64,000 bases of DNA from Cladocopium goreaui (Eukaryota > Sar > Dinophyceae > Suessiales > Symbiodiniaceae): the NCBI GenBank assembly GCA_947184155.2, contig CAMXCT020001462.1, positions 1 to 64,000 of the forward strand, in the 5' to 3' direction. The position numbers and the translations under genes are program-made. The notes under the pieces were generated by a model. It was not told the origin of the DNA, made no database searches, and saw only the letters and a list, made by a program, of their open reading frames with translations. Shown here piece by piece: positions 46,255-58,049 of the stretch (position 1 is the stretch's first letter; each line of letters begins with the position of its first letter).

Positions 46255-47345
46255 CCGAAAATCGTCAAATAGGTTGTGCTTTCACGTTTTTGAAGCTCTC
46301 GGAGCAAAAAGCACTGTAAATACTTATTTTGTTTTGCGCCTCCAAAACCCAAAACCACGGTATTTACGATTTTTTTCCTCTGGTAACAAAAATCACGGTA
46401 TTTACAATGTTTTTTGGGCCAGTGCCTAGCAAAACACTAGTATTTACGCAGTTTTCAGCATGTTGCAAGAAGTACTTTGTCCATGCCAAAGGTACAAAAA
46501 CACTGTAGATTACAGTGTTCTGGGTCTGCTCTTAGGGTTCGCGGAGGGGGCGGAGGGGGGGGAGAGTCCTGAAATGAACAGCAATCCTGAATAATCAGGT
46601 AACTGGGCTGGCCAGCCTCCCCTTTACTTCGGAAAGCTAAACTCAAGGTAGCACCACTGGAGCTACCTGGAGCTATTTACAGTGTTTCGTGCCTTCCACG
46701 TTTTCTTGAAATTGCAAAAACCGTATAAATACCACATTTTTTGCGATCAACCCACCAAAAATGCCGTAATTTATAGTGTTTTTTTTTTTTTGCTTTGCTT
46801 TCAAAAACATTGGTATTTGCAGTGTTTTCTGCATCTCGGGTCTAAAAAGTAGTGGTATTTACAGCTTTTTCTGCGTTTTTGCATTGCTCCCGCAAAAAAC
46901 GTTAAAACGCAAAAGTGCTGTAATTTACAGCATTTTGTTACTTTCGAAAAGCCAAAAATCGTCCGAAAAATGTGTCAAAAGGGCACTTTTTTCCGATTTT
47001 AGGTACCCTCAAAACGGGGGGGGAATGCTCTTGGAGACGCTTATGAGCGACCCGGATTCCGTCCAAAAAGCTTCCCCCAGCAGAGTGAAGGATTTTTGGT
47101 GTTTTTCGGGGCCAGGGGTCGAAGGGTCGGCGGCTTGGGGCGCCCTTCACCATAGAGCTCTAGTCGCTCTGGGACCGTGGAGCCGGCGTGTTTTGGCCAC
47201 TTTTGGACGCCGAAACGCTGGTATTTACGCAGTTTTTTTGGCTGTGACGGTGCTAAACCACTGTAAATTACAGCATTGTTTGCACTTTTTGAACCGATTT
47301 TTTGTCTTGGTGAACGCAAAAAACGCTGGTATTTACGTGTTTTTC
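46255..47345. repeat. Degenerate repeat built on GTATTTAC / GTAAATAC
   Basis: GGTATTTACGATTTTT, TAGTATTTACGCAGTTTT, CACTGTAAATAC, TGTAATTTACAGCA and similar words recur about every 40-60 bp in both orientations, making many short hairpins. A similar stretch lies at 48,330-48,460. 46,500-46,680 and 46,970-47,200 are non-repetitive islands without a recognisable gene. Confidence 0.65.
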
Positions 47346-47364
47346 AAATTACTTTACTTCGTGT

Positions 47365-47905
47365 GATCCCCACCATGACATTTATACATTTTCTTACTGG
47401 CAAATCTTCTGGCATTCTATCTGACATATCTTCTGACATTCTATTTGGCATTCTATCTGGCATATCTTCTGGCATATGTTCTGGCATATCTTCTGGCAAA
47501 TCTTCTGGCATTCTATCTGACATATATATCTTCTGGCATTCTATCTGGCATTCTATCTGGCATATCTTCTGGCATATATTCTGACATATCTTCTGGCATT
47601 CTATCTGGCATTCTATCTGCAATTCTATCTGGCATATCTTCTGGCATTCTATCTGGTATATCTTCTGGCATTCTATCTGGTATATCTTCTGGCATTCTAT
47701 CTGGCATATCCTCTGGCATTCTATCTGGCATATCTCATGGCATTTTATCTGGCATATATTCTGACATTCTATCTGGCATATCTTCTGACATTCTTTCTGG
47801 CATATATTCTGACATATCTTCTGACATTCTTTCTGACATTCTTTCTGGCATTCTATCTGGCATATCTTCTGACATTCTATCTGACATCTTTTCTGACATT
47901 CTTCC
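47365..47905. repeat. 11-bp tandem array (TCTGGCATATC), about 49 units
   Basis: Eleven-bp words [CT]TATCTGGCAT and [CT]TTCTGACAT repeat for 540 bp. Three units make 33 bp, so all frames remain open on both strands. Preceded by GTGATCCCCACCATGACA, shared with the short locus at 20.6 kb. Confidence 0.9.
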
Positions 47906-47906
47906 C

Positions 47907-48182
47907 GTTGAGGTCCGGCAGTGCCCACTGCGATCTGGAAGTCGCGGTTGAGGTCCGGCAGTGCCCACTGCGATCTGGAAGTCGCGGTTGAGGTCCGGCA
48001 GTGCTCGCTGGGATCTGGAGCTCGCGGTTGAGGTCCGGCAGTGCCCACTGCGACCTGGAAGTCGCGGTTGCGGTCCGGCAGTGCCCACTGCGATCTGCAA
48101 CTCGCGGTTGAGGTCCGGCAGTGCCCACTGGGATCTGGAGCTCGCGGTGGAGGTCCGGCTGTGCCCACTGGGATCTGGACTG
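47907..48182. repeat. 40-bp tandem repeat, about seven copies
   Basis: GTTGAGGTCCGGCAGTGCCC starts at 47,907, 47,947 and every 40 bp after, each followed by ACTGCGATCTGGAAGTCGCG or a close variant. Immediately follows the 11-bp array without a spacer. Confidence 0.9.
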
Positions 48183-48265
48183 CGAGGAGGAGGCGGCGGG
48201 TGAGGAGGCGGAGGAGGCGGAGGTGGAGGCGGAGGAGGCGGAGGTGGAGGAGGAGGAGGAGGAGA
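48183..48265. repeat. GGAGGCGGA-rich microsatellite
   Basis: GAGGAGGCGGAGGTGGAGG units, adjoining the 40-bp array. Confidence 0.85.
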
Positions 48266-48584
48266 ACAGCTCTGATAAAATCAAACAACCCTCACCTGGC
48301 AGGTGGGGAAAAATCGAAGATGGTGACGTGAACGAAACCCTGTAAATAACTGTGTTTTAGCATGTTTTAGCCACTTTCGGGGACTAAAACTGTGGTATTT
48401 ACACGGGTTCTTGCCATCTGACAGCGCAAAATGCTGGAAATTACAGCACTTTGTGCGCTGTTTATGTTCAATTTTTAAACGCGCGATGCTTTCACATGTT
48501 CTTTGCATTCTTCCACAAGAAACAACGTTGCAGATTGAAACTGGACGACAGCGTGACCCGAAAGAAAGCTGGAGGGAGGAGACG

Positions 48585-49245
48585 CACAGAAGCTTTTACA
48601 CACACAGGGGCTTTTACACGGAGAAGTCTTTACACAAAGGAGCTTTTTACACACAGAAGGTTTTACACAGAGAAGTCTTTACTCTAAGGAGCTTTTGCAC
48701 ATAAACGTCGAGGAGCTTTTACACACAGAAGTTTTTACACGAAGAAGTCTTTACACAGATGGTTTTTTACACACAGACGCGTTTGCACACAGAAGCTTTT
48801 ACACAGAGAAGCCTTTACACAGAGGAGCGTTTACACACAAAACCGTCTACACACAGCAAGCTTTTACACACACAGGGGCTTTTACACGGAGAAGTCTTTA
48901 CACAAAGGAACTTTTTACACACAGAAGGTTTTACAGAGAAGTCTTTACTCTAAGGAGCTTTTGCACATAAACGTCGAGGAGCTTTTACGCACAAAATCGT
49001 TACACAAAGAAGTCTTTACACAGAGAGCTTTAGCACACAGACGCGTTTACACACAGAAACTTTTACACAGCGAAGCCTTTACACAGAGAGTTTTTACACG
49101 GAGAAGCTTTCACACACAGAAGGAAGCTTTTACACAAAGAAGTCTTTACACAGAGAAATTTTTACACACAGAAACTTTTACACACAAAAGCCCTTACACA
49201 GAGAAGTCTTTGCACAGAGGCGCCTTTACACGAAGTAACACGTTG
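48585..49245 (-). repeat. Array of CTTTTACACACAGA units (reverse orientation)
   Basis: GAAGCTTTTACACACAGA, GGAGAAGTCTTTACACA and GGAGCTTTTACACA recur every 15-25 bp. This is the reverse complement of the array at 44,930-45,515. A block of about 250 bp (48,590-48,720) recurs nearly unchanged at 48,858-48,985, so the array itself was partly duplicated. Confidence 0.8.
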
Positions 49246-49556
49246 AAATTGGCAGCGGTTCTTTAGGAAAAACCCTTTGCAGGAGCTTTCGGGAACTCAC
49301 TTGCTCCCAAAAAAAACCGTCTATTTCCAACAAATATGTTCCAAAAAACCTAAGGAATATATTTCTGAAGCAGGTCCAAATTCAATAGCTTTCAAACCCA
49401 CACTGCGATGAAATGGAGGGTCGCGTATTCCGGCGGAGCCGACGATGAGCGTCAGCTCAAAAATATGATATGCATCAAGAATCATGATGACCTATCAAGC
49501 CAAATCTTGTGGGAATTATATTGCTTTATTGTGAACATTGTATCGCCACAGCTGGC

Positions 49557-50089
49557 CTTGCCTGCGTGCTGCAAAAGCAAGTCCACTCCTCCTGGATGGC
49601 TGGTGGCGAAATCCGTCAGGTTGGCTACCAAGCCGTCCACCGCCATCCACAGATCTCCCTGGTTCGAAGCCACAGAAACATACAGAAACTCCACATGTTC
49701 TGCCCTGCCAACCTGGTGATTGCGTCCCAACCGTGCTTTCTGTTTCCTGTCCCCCACCCCTGGAAACCAATTGCACTACATATTTCCGTATGGCCAACGT
49801 AATTTCAACATTCAATCACATTCTATGTGTCTGACTCATGGTTCCGTCATGTTTCGTCAACAACGTGTTACAACACAAACGCTATCCATCGCTATCCGCT
49901 AGTTCTTTTCATAATTTCTCCCGCATTCTCTCGTAAACTCCTCGTATATCTCTCGTCTCTTGCAAGGTGCGGCATGCAGCCTGGCCCGGCCTGGTGCGAA
50001 TGTTTCTTCAGCTCTTCGAGGCTAATTGGTCTCAAATCCTTGGGACCACCCTTCTGTGTTTCACGCATCATTGGGGGCACTTCCTGGCA
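49557..50089 (-). CDS. Cytochrome b5 domain exons
   Basis: Cytochrome b5 domains carry electrons on a haem held by two histidines. Two minus-strand exons join in frame: 50,089-49,991 ends PISLEELKKHSHQ, and 49,658-49,557 reads GDLWMAVDGLVANLTDF then ATSHPGGVDLLLQHAGK. ISLEELxKH, W-x-x-V-x-G-x-V-x-x-LT-x-F and the haem-binding HPGG are the family's signature order. The intron 49,990-49,659 is GC-AG and phase 0. The second exon probably ends at AAG|GCCAGC; the exon carrying the second haem histidine was not found. The domain lies upstream, on the same strand, of membrane exons and a b5 reductase module. Confidence 0.75.
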
Positions 50090-50094
50090 CTGAG

Positions 50095-53000
50095 TCTCCA
50101 AAATCTCAAAAGGTACCCCTCAACGGTTCGAAAGCAAACAGTCACAGGTTCATGACAGCTTTATGACAGAGTATGGACTTTCCTGGCCTTCAAGGTGGTG
50201 ATCCAGTAGCAAAAGAGAAGCAAACAGATTGATCCTGAAATGCCGATCACACGCCCTTGTCCATGTGTTGGGAAGTACTCCTTGGCTGGAAGGTCAACTC
50301 AAGTTTCTGCAGTCACTTGAAAGACTCAAATCAGGGATAGCTGGGCAATGTCGCGCAAAATCCATCTGATTTAGAATCATTTACCATATACTATGCAAGC
50401 ACTTACCGCAGACATCTGTAGACTTGTCCAAAATGGCACTTGGATGCACTTGGCAGGTCAGAGACATGAAATGACATGAGTGACATGAATTTATAAACTT
50501 CAAGGCAAGACACAGCCCAAGCTGGCCATGACAGACCCTGGCCTGTCGCCAAGCTGACTTCATCCAGGAAGGATATCCTTAGGCTGACATGCATTGATCA
50601 TTGAAATGGCCAAGCTTCTCCAAGCTTTAAAGCTACTTTATAATATCTTATAATACTTATACTATCTTATACTTATAAAACGTATAACTACTTGTCTTTT
50701 AGATCTTTTTTGGTGAACTCAAGCGAGCGAATCAAGTGCCATGAAGCAGCAAGTGCTCGCTCGCAAGGGATGCAATGCTTGGATGCAACGCACCGTTGTG
50801 ACCTCGAAAGCGGCTGTATCAGCCGTCTGGCAGCACGAGTTGTACAGAAAGACAGAGTCACAGGATGTTACGATATGTTACGGCTTGGTCAGCGTCAGAT
50901 GAGTCAGCCAGGCTCAAAACTTCTCTGAAAAATATTGAAAAGATCTAAGGACCGTGCTCTTCTCTTGGAGCTTGGCTGCTACAACATCCTGCAAAAATCT
51001 GTGCACACCCCTTCCGGGCCCCAAAAACTGAGCTTTTGTATGATTTCAATGTGAAAATTCCAGATAGGCATTACCAAATTTCAGGGGTGTCCCTCAAGTC
51101 CTCCAGCTGCTCTGTGGATTTCTCTTCCTTTGAAGAGTTAGCATCGACAGGCTTCTTTTGCAAATCCAGATGCGTTTGAAGCAGCTCGACCTGCAAGTCT
51201 CCATTAGTGGGTGGCAGCTGGATAGCAGCTGCGATGGACGGTCCAGCCCACGAATTCATACTAATTCTACCTTGAATCTACCTGACTCAACAGTTGCCTT
51301 TGATAGCAGCGCGTCATCTTCGGCGGTTGTCTCGCAATGCCTAAGTTTGAGCAGGGCTATTATGGATGGTTTTGTGGTCTGCAGCAGTTATCCCTCCATT
51401 CCAGAATGGCACGTGCAATCGGCTGCATCAACGTGTGAGAGCACAAGGAATAAAAGCGCCGCAAGTCCTGAGCCAGACTTCTCGTGAATAAAACACACAT
51501 ACGATGCAAACATATGAAGTGTAACAAGTGTTTCAGCATATTCAAGCACATCTGCTTGACAGCTTCCACTTTGCACTTATAACAAGGACGATGTATCCTG
51601 TCATCAAGCATCTCGACAGGGTCATGGAGAGAAAACGTATGATGGAGGGAGTAACTGAAGGGTATCAGATCTCCTTGAGCCACAAAGCAGCAGAATTGCT
51701 GTTCAAGCATGTTCAAGCCACCAGTGACAGACTCACTACACAGCTCCCTCTGGAGGGGAAGCATGGCAAAGCAGCACTTGCAAAAATCACTGCTTGATGC
51801 TTCAAATTGCTCAAAATGAGCGGAATGAACTTCCATGTGCCTTAAAGCTGCAGTTTTGAGGACACAACAGTCTCGCGGAGCAATAACTTCGTGGCCGCCC
51901 ATGCCCTAATGCATAGAGCTTCGGTCGTGATGGGTTTCAGCGTGCTAGAGTCTGCTAGAGTCATCAATTGGTCACAAGCGATCAACCCTTTCTTTGCCGC
52001 ATCTCACCTGTTTGCCAGCTCCTTTGGTTCAAATTCTGCAGCCTGGCCACGTGCTTTAAGTGCTCAAAAGGAACTGAAATCGACATTTGACATGTTCTGT
52101 ATTATACAGGTGTTGTGTTTTTTAAACTATTTGTTGTACTTATTGTGCTGAACGGGCATCTTGATATGTATCTAGTCCTTAGCTCGTTTTTGCTAGTTCT
52201 GAAACATTCAAAACCGAGCGTAATTAGGCTTTTTATGGAATTTTTGGATCTTGGCAAATCCATCAGGCGCTCTTTATGGTTGCAATCATGTGGCCACAAT
52301 TTGCAACATTTGCAACCAGTGTACTAAATCATACAAAAGGAATCTAAAGGATACTGCATGGTTAGTTTGGAGATTGTGAATCATGGACGAAATATGTCAA
52401 ATGCTGGGTTGTGACAATCCGGCCAACTTAGACCCCAAATCCGAGCATACACAAGACGCGAATGCTCCGGAAGCTTCATAACAAGACTTGCCAAACCCAG
52501 CAAATGGCATACACCCATACGCCAAAGTCCTTGCAATGTTTGCGTTTGACAGCTATTCCCAATCAAAACGCTCGCCACGACCCCTGTCCCGGCACAGACC
52601 TTGCAAACCCCCTTTCCCCATTGGAAACGCTAGCTTTAACAAGCCTTGACCAAACTATCATGGTTCTATTCGTTTTTGATCGAATCCCATCGGAACGCCG
52701 GTTTCCAACGGGCCTTTTTTCGTGGGTACTGTTGACGCCCACAAACAAAAACGCGAAGCAGGCCCTTTTCCTAGTTTGTATACTGCAGGACGGGTTCTGA
52801 TAAAGGAAAAAAACGAGGTCCAAAACGAGGTACGGAAAAAGCCCCGCATCTACACACATGGACTTTGGCCCGCAAGCCGCAAACCTGCCCTTCCTTGGAT
52901 CACAGGTAGCGAAACAATGACAATTTGCAGAATCCCAGCACACCGCCATGGCAGTGTAGAGATGATAATCCCAGCGTTGTGTAGAAGTGCCCGGAAACAG

Positions 53001-53625
53001 CAACAGCAGCAGCCGTCGAACCAGCAGCCGCAGCCAAACACAACCTAAACGCCGCTTGGCCACTTTAGGTCTACATGAGATAGTAAAACAGCAACCTACC
53101 CTAAACACAAGCTAGACGCCGCATCGCCACGACTTCCACAAAAACCTTCCCCCAAGCTAATTTCAAGATTTTTGGGATTTCGCCACGACTTGGGCAGTTG
53201 GGAGTAGGATGGAAAATTCACCAAAGATAATCAAAATTTACCAAATTCTCAAATGACGCCTTGTCCATGACATCTCTTGAGAGTGCTTCCAGCTGCGATG
53301 CATCTGCCTGGGCAATCTCTTAACGGGTCTTCACTGGTGTCTAGACAGAGCCCATGCTTGGAAAACCAAAGGTCTGACAAGTCTGACAAGTGATTGCGGA
53401 ATATTGCGACATGTAGGGATGAGACAAGCTGTGCCTTCTGAAACTTGGCAAATGACCAAAAAACATAGGCCTCACTCGTGCAAAATCGAGTTGAACTATG
53501 CAACAGCACACAGCCCCAGGGAAGAAGCAGAAAGCACGAACACTTCAAAAGCAAAGCGAAAAATCCATTGAAGAACCGTTGGAAAAGCATAAAAACATGA
53601 AAAGGTCTATAATTCTACGTATACG
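50095..53625. other. Unannotated genic-type DNA
   Basis: No exon is assigned with confidence. The best candidate is minus-strand about 51,075-51,240, a charged, protein-like segment (LQVELLQTHLDLQKKPVD) with no recognised domain. It could be an N-terminal exon of the b5 gene. 10-bp duplications at 51,701/51,711, 51,943/51,953 and 53,372/53,381 (9 bp). 52,540-53,110 carries open frames on both strands without motifs. Confidence 0.35.
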
Positions 53626-53629
53626 TATA

Positions 53630-53755
53630 CATATACATACATATATATATATATACATAATATGAATAGTTATTATTTACTATCACTAAATTAAAACTAT
53701 TATAATACTATTTTTATGAATAATATTATTATTGTTATTATTATTATTATCACAG
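53630..53755. repeat. AT-rich microsatellite
   Basis: ATACATATATATATATA followed by TTATTATTATTAT. Confidence 0.85.
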
Positions 53756-55815
53756 GTGTCAAGCTCCTCTGGCTGTTTGTGAAGTGCAAGCGCATCTCAT
53801 CTCCAGACATCAAACACACATTCATGCCATCCACGTCATCCGAACTGTGCTTAGAAGGGTCTTCCATCTGCCCGTATTGTATGGGTTGCCCTAAGCCAGA
53901 GCTCTTGCGCTGAGTATGCTCCTGCCTCTACAGAAGTATACTTATATAGCTTATTTACATTGTTTGCTCATGTTTTTCCAAGAAGTTGACACATTTACAG
54001 CGGCATCACTTGCGGTTTCATCTACTTACGCATTGGAAGTCGCGGGTGTGCCTGTTGCACAGACTGACAGAAGAGATTCCTCGTTGGTCTTCTTTGATGA
54101 CACCTATTGAAGTCTCCGGATGAGCGCTAGATGGGATGTACATGGATGAATCACAGAGATAAAATGTCATAAGGAAAACGGGCGTAGGGATAGGGCGCGT
54201 GATTGCGCTGAAACTGCCCAAACATTCACATCTGCGGGGACAAAGAATGGGTGGAGTGTCAATCACTGCACTCCCCAAAGTCATCCAGAAAGGGTCCAAG
54301 ATGGTCCGAGCATGTCCAAGCACAGGGCAAGGTCACGACGCTTTTCTGCTGCACCTTAGGGATTAGGTTTTTAAAATTTTGGCAACATTCGGCCATGGCA
54401 TTCTATAGGGATTGACAGCGGCTAGAGCTTCAGCATCAGGATTCATTTCAAGACTCCTTGCACGTGTGTCATTTGGCTACGAAAGCACCACCCGAAACAA
54501 GTGCACTACAGGACTGCGCGCTTGTTTCTGCAAACTGAATTGGCAGTCTTCGGCACCAAAAGAAATAAAGGTAAAAAGCTGAACCCCAGTACTCCTTTCC
54601 AACCTGTGCCTGAAGCTGGTGGGTCCTAGGTTAACCATCCAACTTGAAGATCTAAAGAGTTTGCTCGGAGGCACGAGTCTGCTGCAGCCGCCTCCTGAAT
54701 CACAAAGGCTTTGTGGTTCATAAATTTACGACTCCCCAAACTTTAAGGACTTGATATGACTTGATCATCTGGCTTTAGACGGATCTTTCATGATCGCCTG
54801 TCTGGTCGCCGCAAAGCTCCTGTTCAACATGCGGGATGATGCAATCAGCTCTGTTTCTAAAAAACTGAAGAACAACAAAGAACCGCATAGAACAAGATAG
54901 AACCCATCGCTGTCACATCACTTCATGTTCTTTGCTCCACTGTTGGAAGATGAAGCATCCCATTCTCCTAGCAAGGCCGAGCCCACGAAAACCAGGGAGG
55001 GCCTCAATGGCATCTCAATGGCATCTTGGGTCGGGGAATCATAGCCTGCATAGCCTGCATAAAGCATGTCCGATATTTCATGATATTTCTGAAGCAATGA
55101 ATTTGAGGCAAATAGGATGCGAATTGGATCCTTTTTGTCCGGTTTTCCGCTTCCCGATGACGTCGGGACACGGGATGAGGCTGGCTAGTAAGACACAAGG
55201 CTATAGGCAGGTTTCTCACCCGAAGCGAGTCCTGCTGACCACACGCGAATAGCTGCGCTGATAAGCTTCAAAATGCTACAACAAATCCGGAGACATCCAT
55301 AGACCAAGGGCTGAAGATGTTGTTTCTTTCTTTATTTTTCTTTTGTCAACTTGTTATTTAAAAAAACACACCAGCTTTTGTCTCCGTTTGCCGAGTCGCC
55401 CAGCTTTCGCTTGACAGACTGTTGAACAATCAATGGGCGTCCCGGTCATCCAGTTTGGAGGAACAGTTGGACGGCAAGGGGTCCCAATTGTTCAAAGTTC
55501 ATTTTTCCATCAGTCTGCACTACGCAATGCTCTTTAAATTATTTGTTTTTAATTTAATTCAGTCCATGAGGACGTGCTAGCTGCAGGCACATGGACAGCT
55601 CTATCTTGAAAATCAGTGGGTGCAGAAAGACTCAGTGGATGATCTCATTCAGTGTCTCAGACCACTACAGGTCCCACATCATTGTCACATCCAAGTGTGC
55701 AATGCTTTCACGTTGATGGCCCACGTGCCACGACCCCAACATCATCCGATTTCATTCAGAATTGTGTGCCTTTTATGTTCTGATAGAATGTCCTTTCAAC
55801 AAACATATAAACACA
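53756..55815. other. Stretch without a recognisable gene
   Basis: Only short ORFs on both strands and no familiar domain. Short tandem duplications occur near 55,003/55,014 (11 bp), 55,042/55,051 (9 bp) and 55,072/55,082 (10 bp), suggesting it is intronic or between exons. Confidence 0.4.
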
Positions 55816-55985
55816 TATGTATCACATATGTATATATATATATATATATGTTATACATAATATATATATATATATACAATTATATACATATAAAGTATAA
55901 TTAGGTGTATATTATGTATATATATATATATAATTATATATATAATATATATATGATATATGTGTGTGTGTGTGCGCGTGTGTTC
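55816..55985. repeat. TA and TG/CG dinucleotide microsatellite
   Basis: Runs of TATATA, ATAATATA, then GTGTGTGTGTGCGCGTGTG. Confidence 0.9.
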
Positions 55986-56199
55986 TATGATATGTATTGA
56001 TATGTTATAAATGAACCTGAGTGCTTGTGGTAATTTCTGGATATTTCTGGGTGGTCGTACCGCGCACATCTACGAAAGCACATTGCTATGCAATTGACAT
56101 CAATTGACGCTGCACCGGTCGGCACCTGTACAGCCTGCACAACCCAGTGACCAGTGCAAATGTCAAACAGCTGCCAGGAGGAGCTTGCGAGCTGTTGAA

Positions 56200-58045
56200 A
56201 AATTGGAACGGCTCAGTTCATCTCAGTTCGTCTGAGTTCATTGCCATCATCCCCATGTTCGTCTCAAGGTTCATCTCAGTTCCCAGACCCTGAACGTCCT
56301 GACCCCGCCCGGCCTGATGCCGTGGAAGCAGTGGAAGGATGCTCAGCGTTCTCTTGGGCCTGATCATTCTGAGGACGGCGGACCTGACGGTTTTGAAGCA
56401 TACTGGGGCGCGCGACTTCCAAGGAAAGGGCGGAGACCACACCAGGGAAGGATCTGCCTGAGTTGCTTCGTTCCTCAAAAACATGGCGAGTAGTCTCAAG
56501 CCATCGTTGGAGGTCGCTCTGGGTGTTCTTTGTCGTTGCCGTGCTGCCCATGGTCAACGTCTGATCTCGATGATCACAATGCAAGCTACGGAGTCGCCAC
56601 CAGATGCTGCGAATTGTCCCAACTACTTCCAGGTCCTTGAGCCTCAAATACGTCATGATATGTGTTGATGCATCATGATCTATTGTATTCTATTGTATGC
56701 TTTTGTGATATATTGTGATAATTTGTTACTTCACAATCATGCCGAGTCATGCAGAACAATGCCCGTGATCGGGATCCAACAAGTTCAAGTGAGACAGGCA
56801 GAAACATGACATGACATGCTCCCTATTCAAGACGCAGCGACCCAAAGGCATGCGATCTGTGTATTCAATCTGTGCTGATCTTTGTCTCGTGGCTCCTCTG
56901 TTAACAAGGTCAACTGTTTGCTGGCCTCTGAAGATGGCCTCAGTGCTCTTCAGCACAGCAAGGAATAGCCTTGGTGCATAGGCGTTCACTACAATATCTC
57001 CTCCGGAAATTCAAGATCAGAATATGCCAAACAAATGGGTTTGTTATGTTTCAAAATGGGGCATTCCATGGCTTACCCCATTTTCAATTTTGAAAGGGAA
57101 GATCATGATAAACCAGTGATCGCCAGTGGATTTTGGTGCGCCGTAGTTTCAGACAAATCCAAATCGGTCGCCAAATTTTTGAACTTCCAACTTGACGACT
57201 GGAATTTCGCTGCAATCCAATCAATACGCTGCAGTCAGGCAGTGCAAAGAGCGAAGCCAGTTCTGATCTCGGAGGCGGCCCTGGAGTCCAAAATGGACCA
57301 ATTCAACGATTCAACAGTTTCTTGAGACTAGCATCGTGAGATCATTGTGAGCTATCGTGCATCATTTTGCAGTGTCCAAAGAGTCCAAACATTTTCACCC
57401 GCGTCCCGTCTGTGATCCTTTCCTGTTCGGTGTGGAAGCAGCGATTCCATGACTCTAAGAGGAGCAAATAGAAGGAACGTGTCCGCCTGTGAAATCTGTG
57501 AAACTCTCCAGAAGTCTGCTTTATATTGGAGGCAGCCTGGAGGTCCAAACCCATCAATATCCGGCAATACGGATTTCTGATTTACTACGTTTTCTGTTTT
57601 CCCTACATCATGACATCATTTGCATTCATTTGCATTAACTTGTGTGTTTTGGAACTTAGAAGTTTAGAATGATTTGGAATATTGTCGAATTGGCTGTCAA
57701 CAAAACTCACATGATCCTCATGTGAGCCACAAAGAACTGAGGAGCTCCGAAGCAAAGCAGCGGTCGTGTCCGACAATGTCCAATCGCTTCTGAAAGAAAC
57801 ATGTTCTGTTGACGACCGAACAGCGAGGGCATCCTATGAAGCGGATCCTTTTCATTTGACCATGGGCATGAGTTTACCGCCAATGTTCACAACGCGGGGT
57901 GATGTTGCCAGTGGCTTTGAGCCATGGTTCTCAAACAAAACCGTGGCATTGCACTAGGATCATTAGGTAATTGAAGCCGCTCGGCAATGTCGACTGGACT
58001 GACTGGACTGAACCTCACACCCCCTGGGAACCGGCCACAGCTGGT
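56200..58045 (-). CDS. Possible exons of an unknown minus-strand gene
   Basis: Minus-strand open segments with balanced composition lie at about 56,290-56,560 (SDLQRWLETTRHVFEERSNS), 56,790-56,989 (APRLFLAVLKSTEAIFRGQQ) and 57,380-57,560. No domain recognised; exon ends unplaced; alternative frames are open too. 10-bp duplications between them (56,091/56,101; 56,215-56,245; 57,621/57,631) fit intron sequence. Listed because they might belong to the protein whose cytochrome b5 exons lie at 50 kb, which is speculative. Confidence 0.2.
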
Positions 58046-58049
58046 ACAG

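Noticed and set aside
45245..46429. 394-codon plus-strand Cys/Leu-rich ORF and the minus Asn/Thr-rich ORF
   Set aside because: Simple TTG/TGT repeat read in different frames.
47344..48288. 314-codon minus-strand ORF rich in CQKICQIECQ
   Set aside because: Spans the 11-bp, 40-bp and GGAGGCGGA arrays; open because 33 bp and 120 bp multiples preserve frame.
49370..49480. Next exon of the cytochrome b5 domain starting DAYHIF
   Set aside because: The residues would fit the family, but no AG acceptor precedes the codon and the downstream sequence does not resemble the domain.
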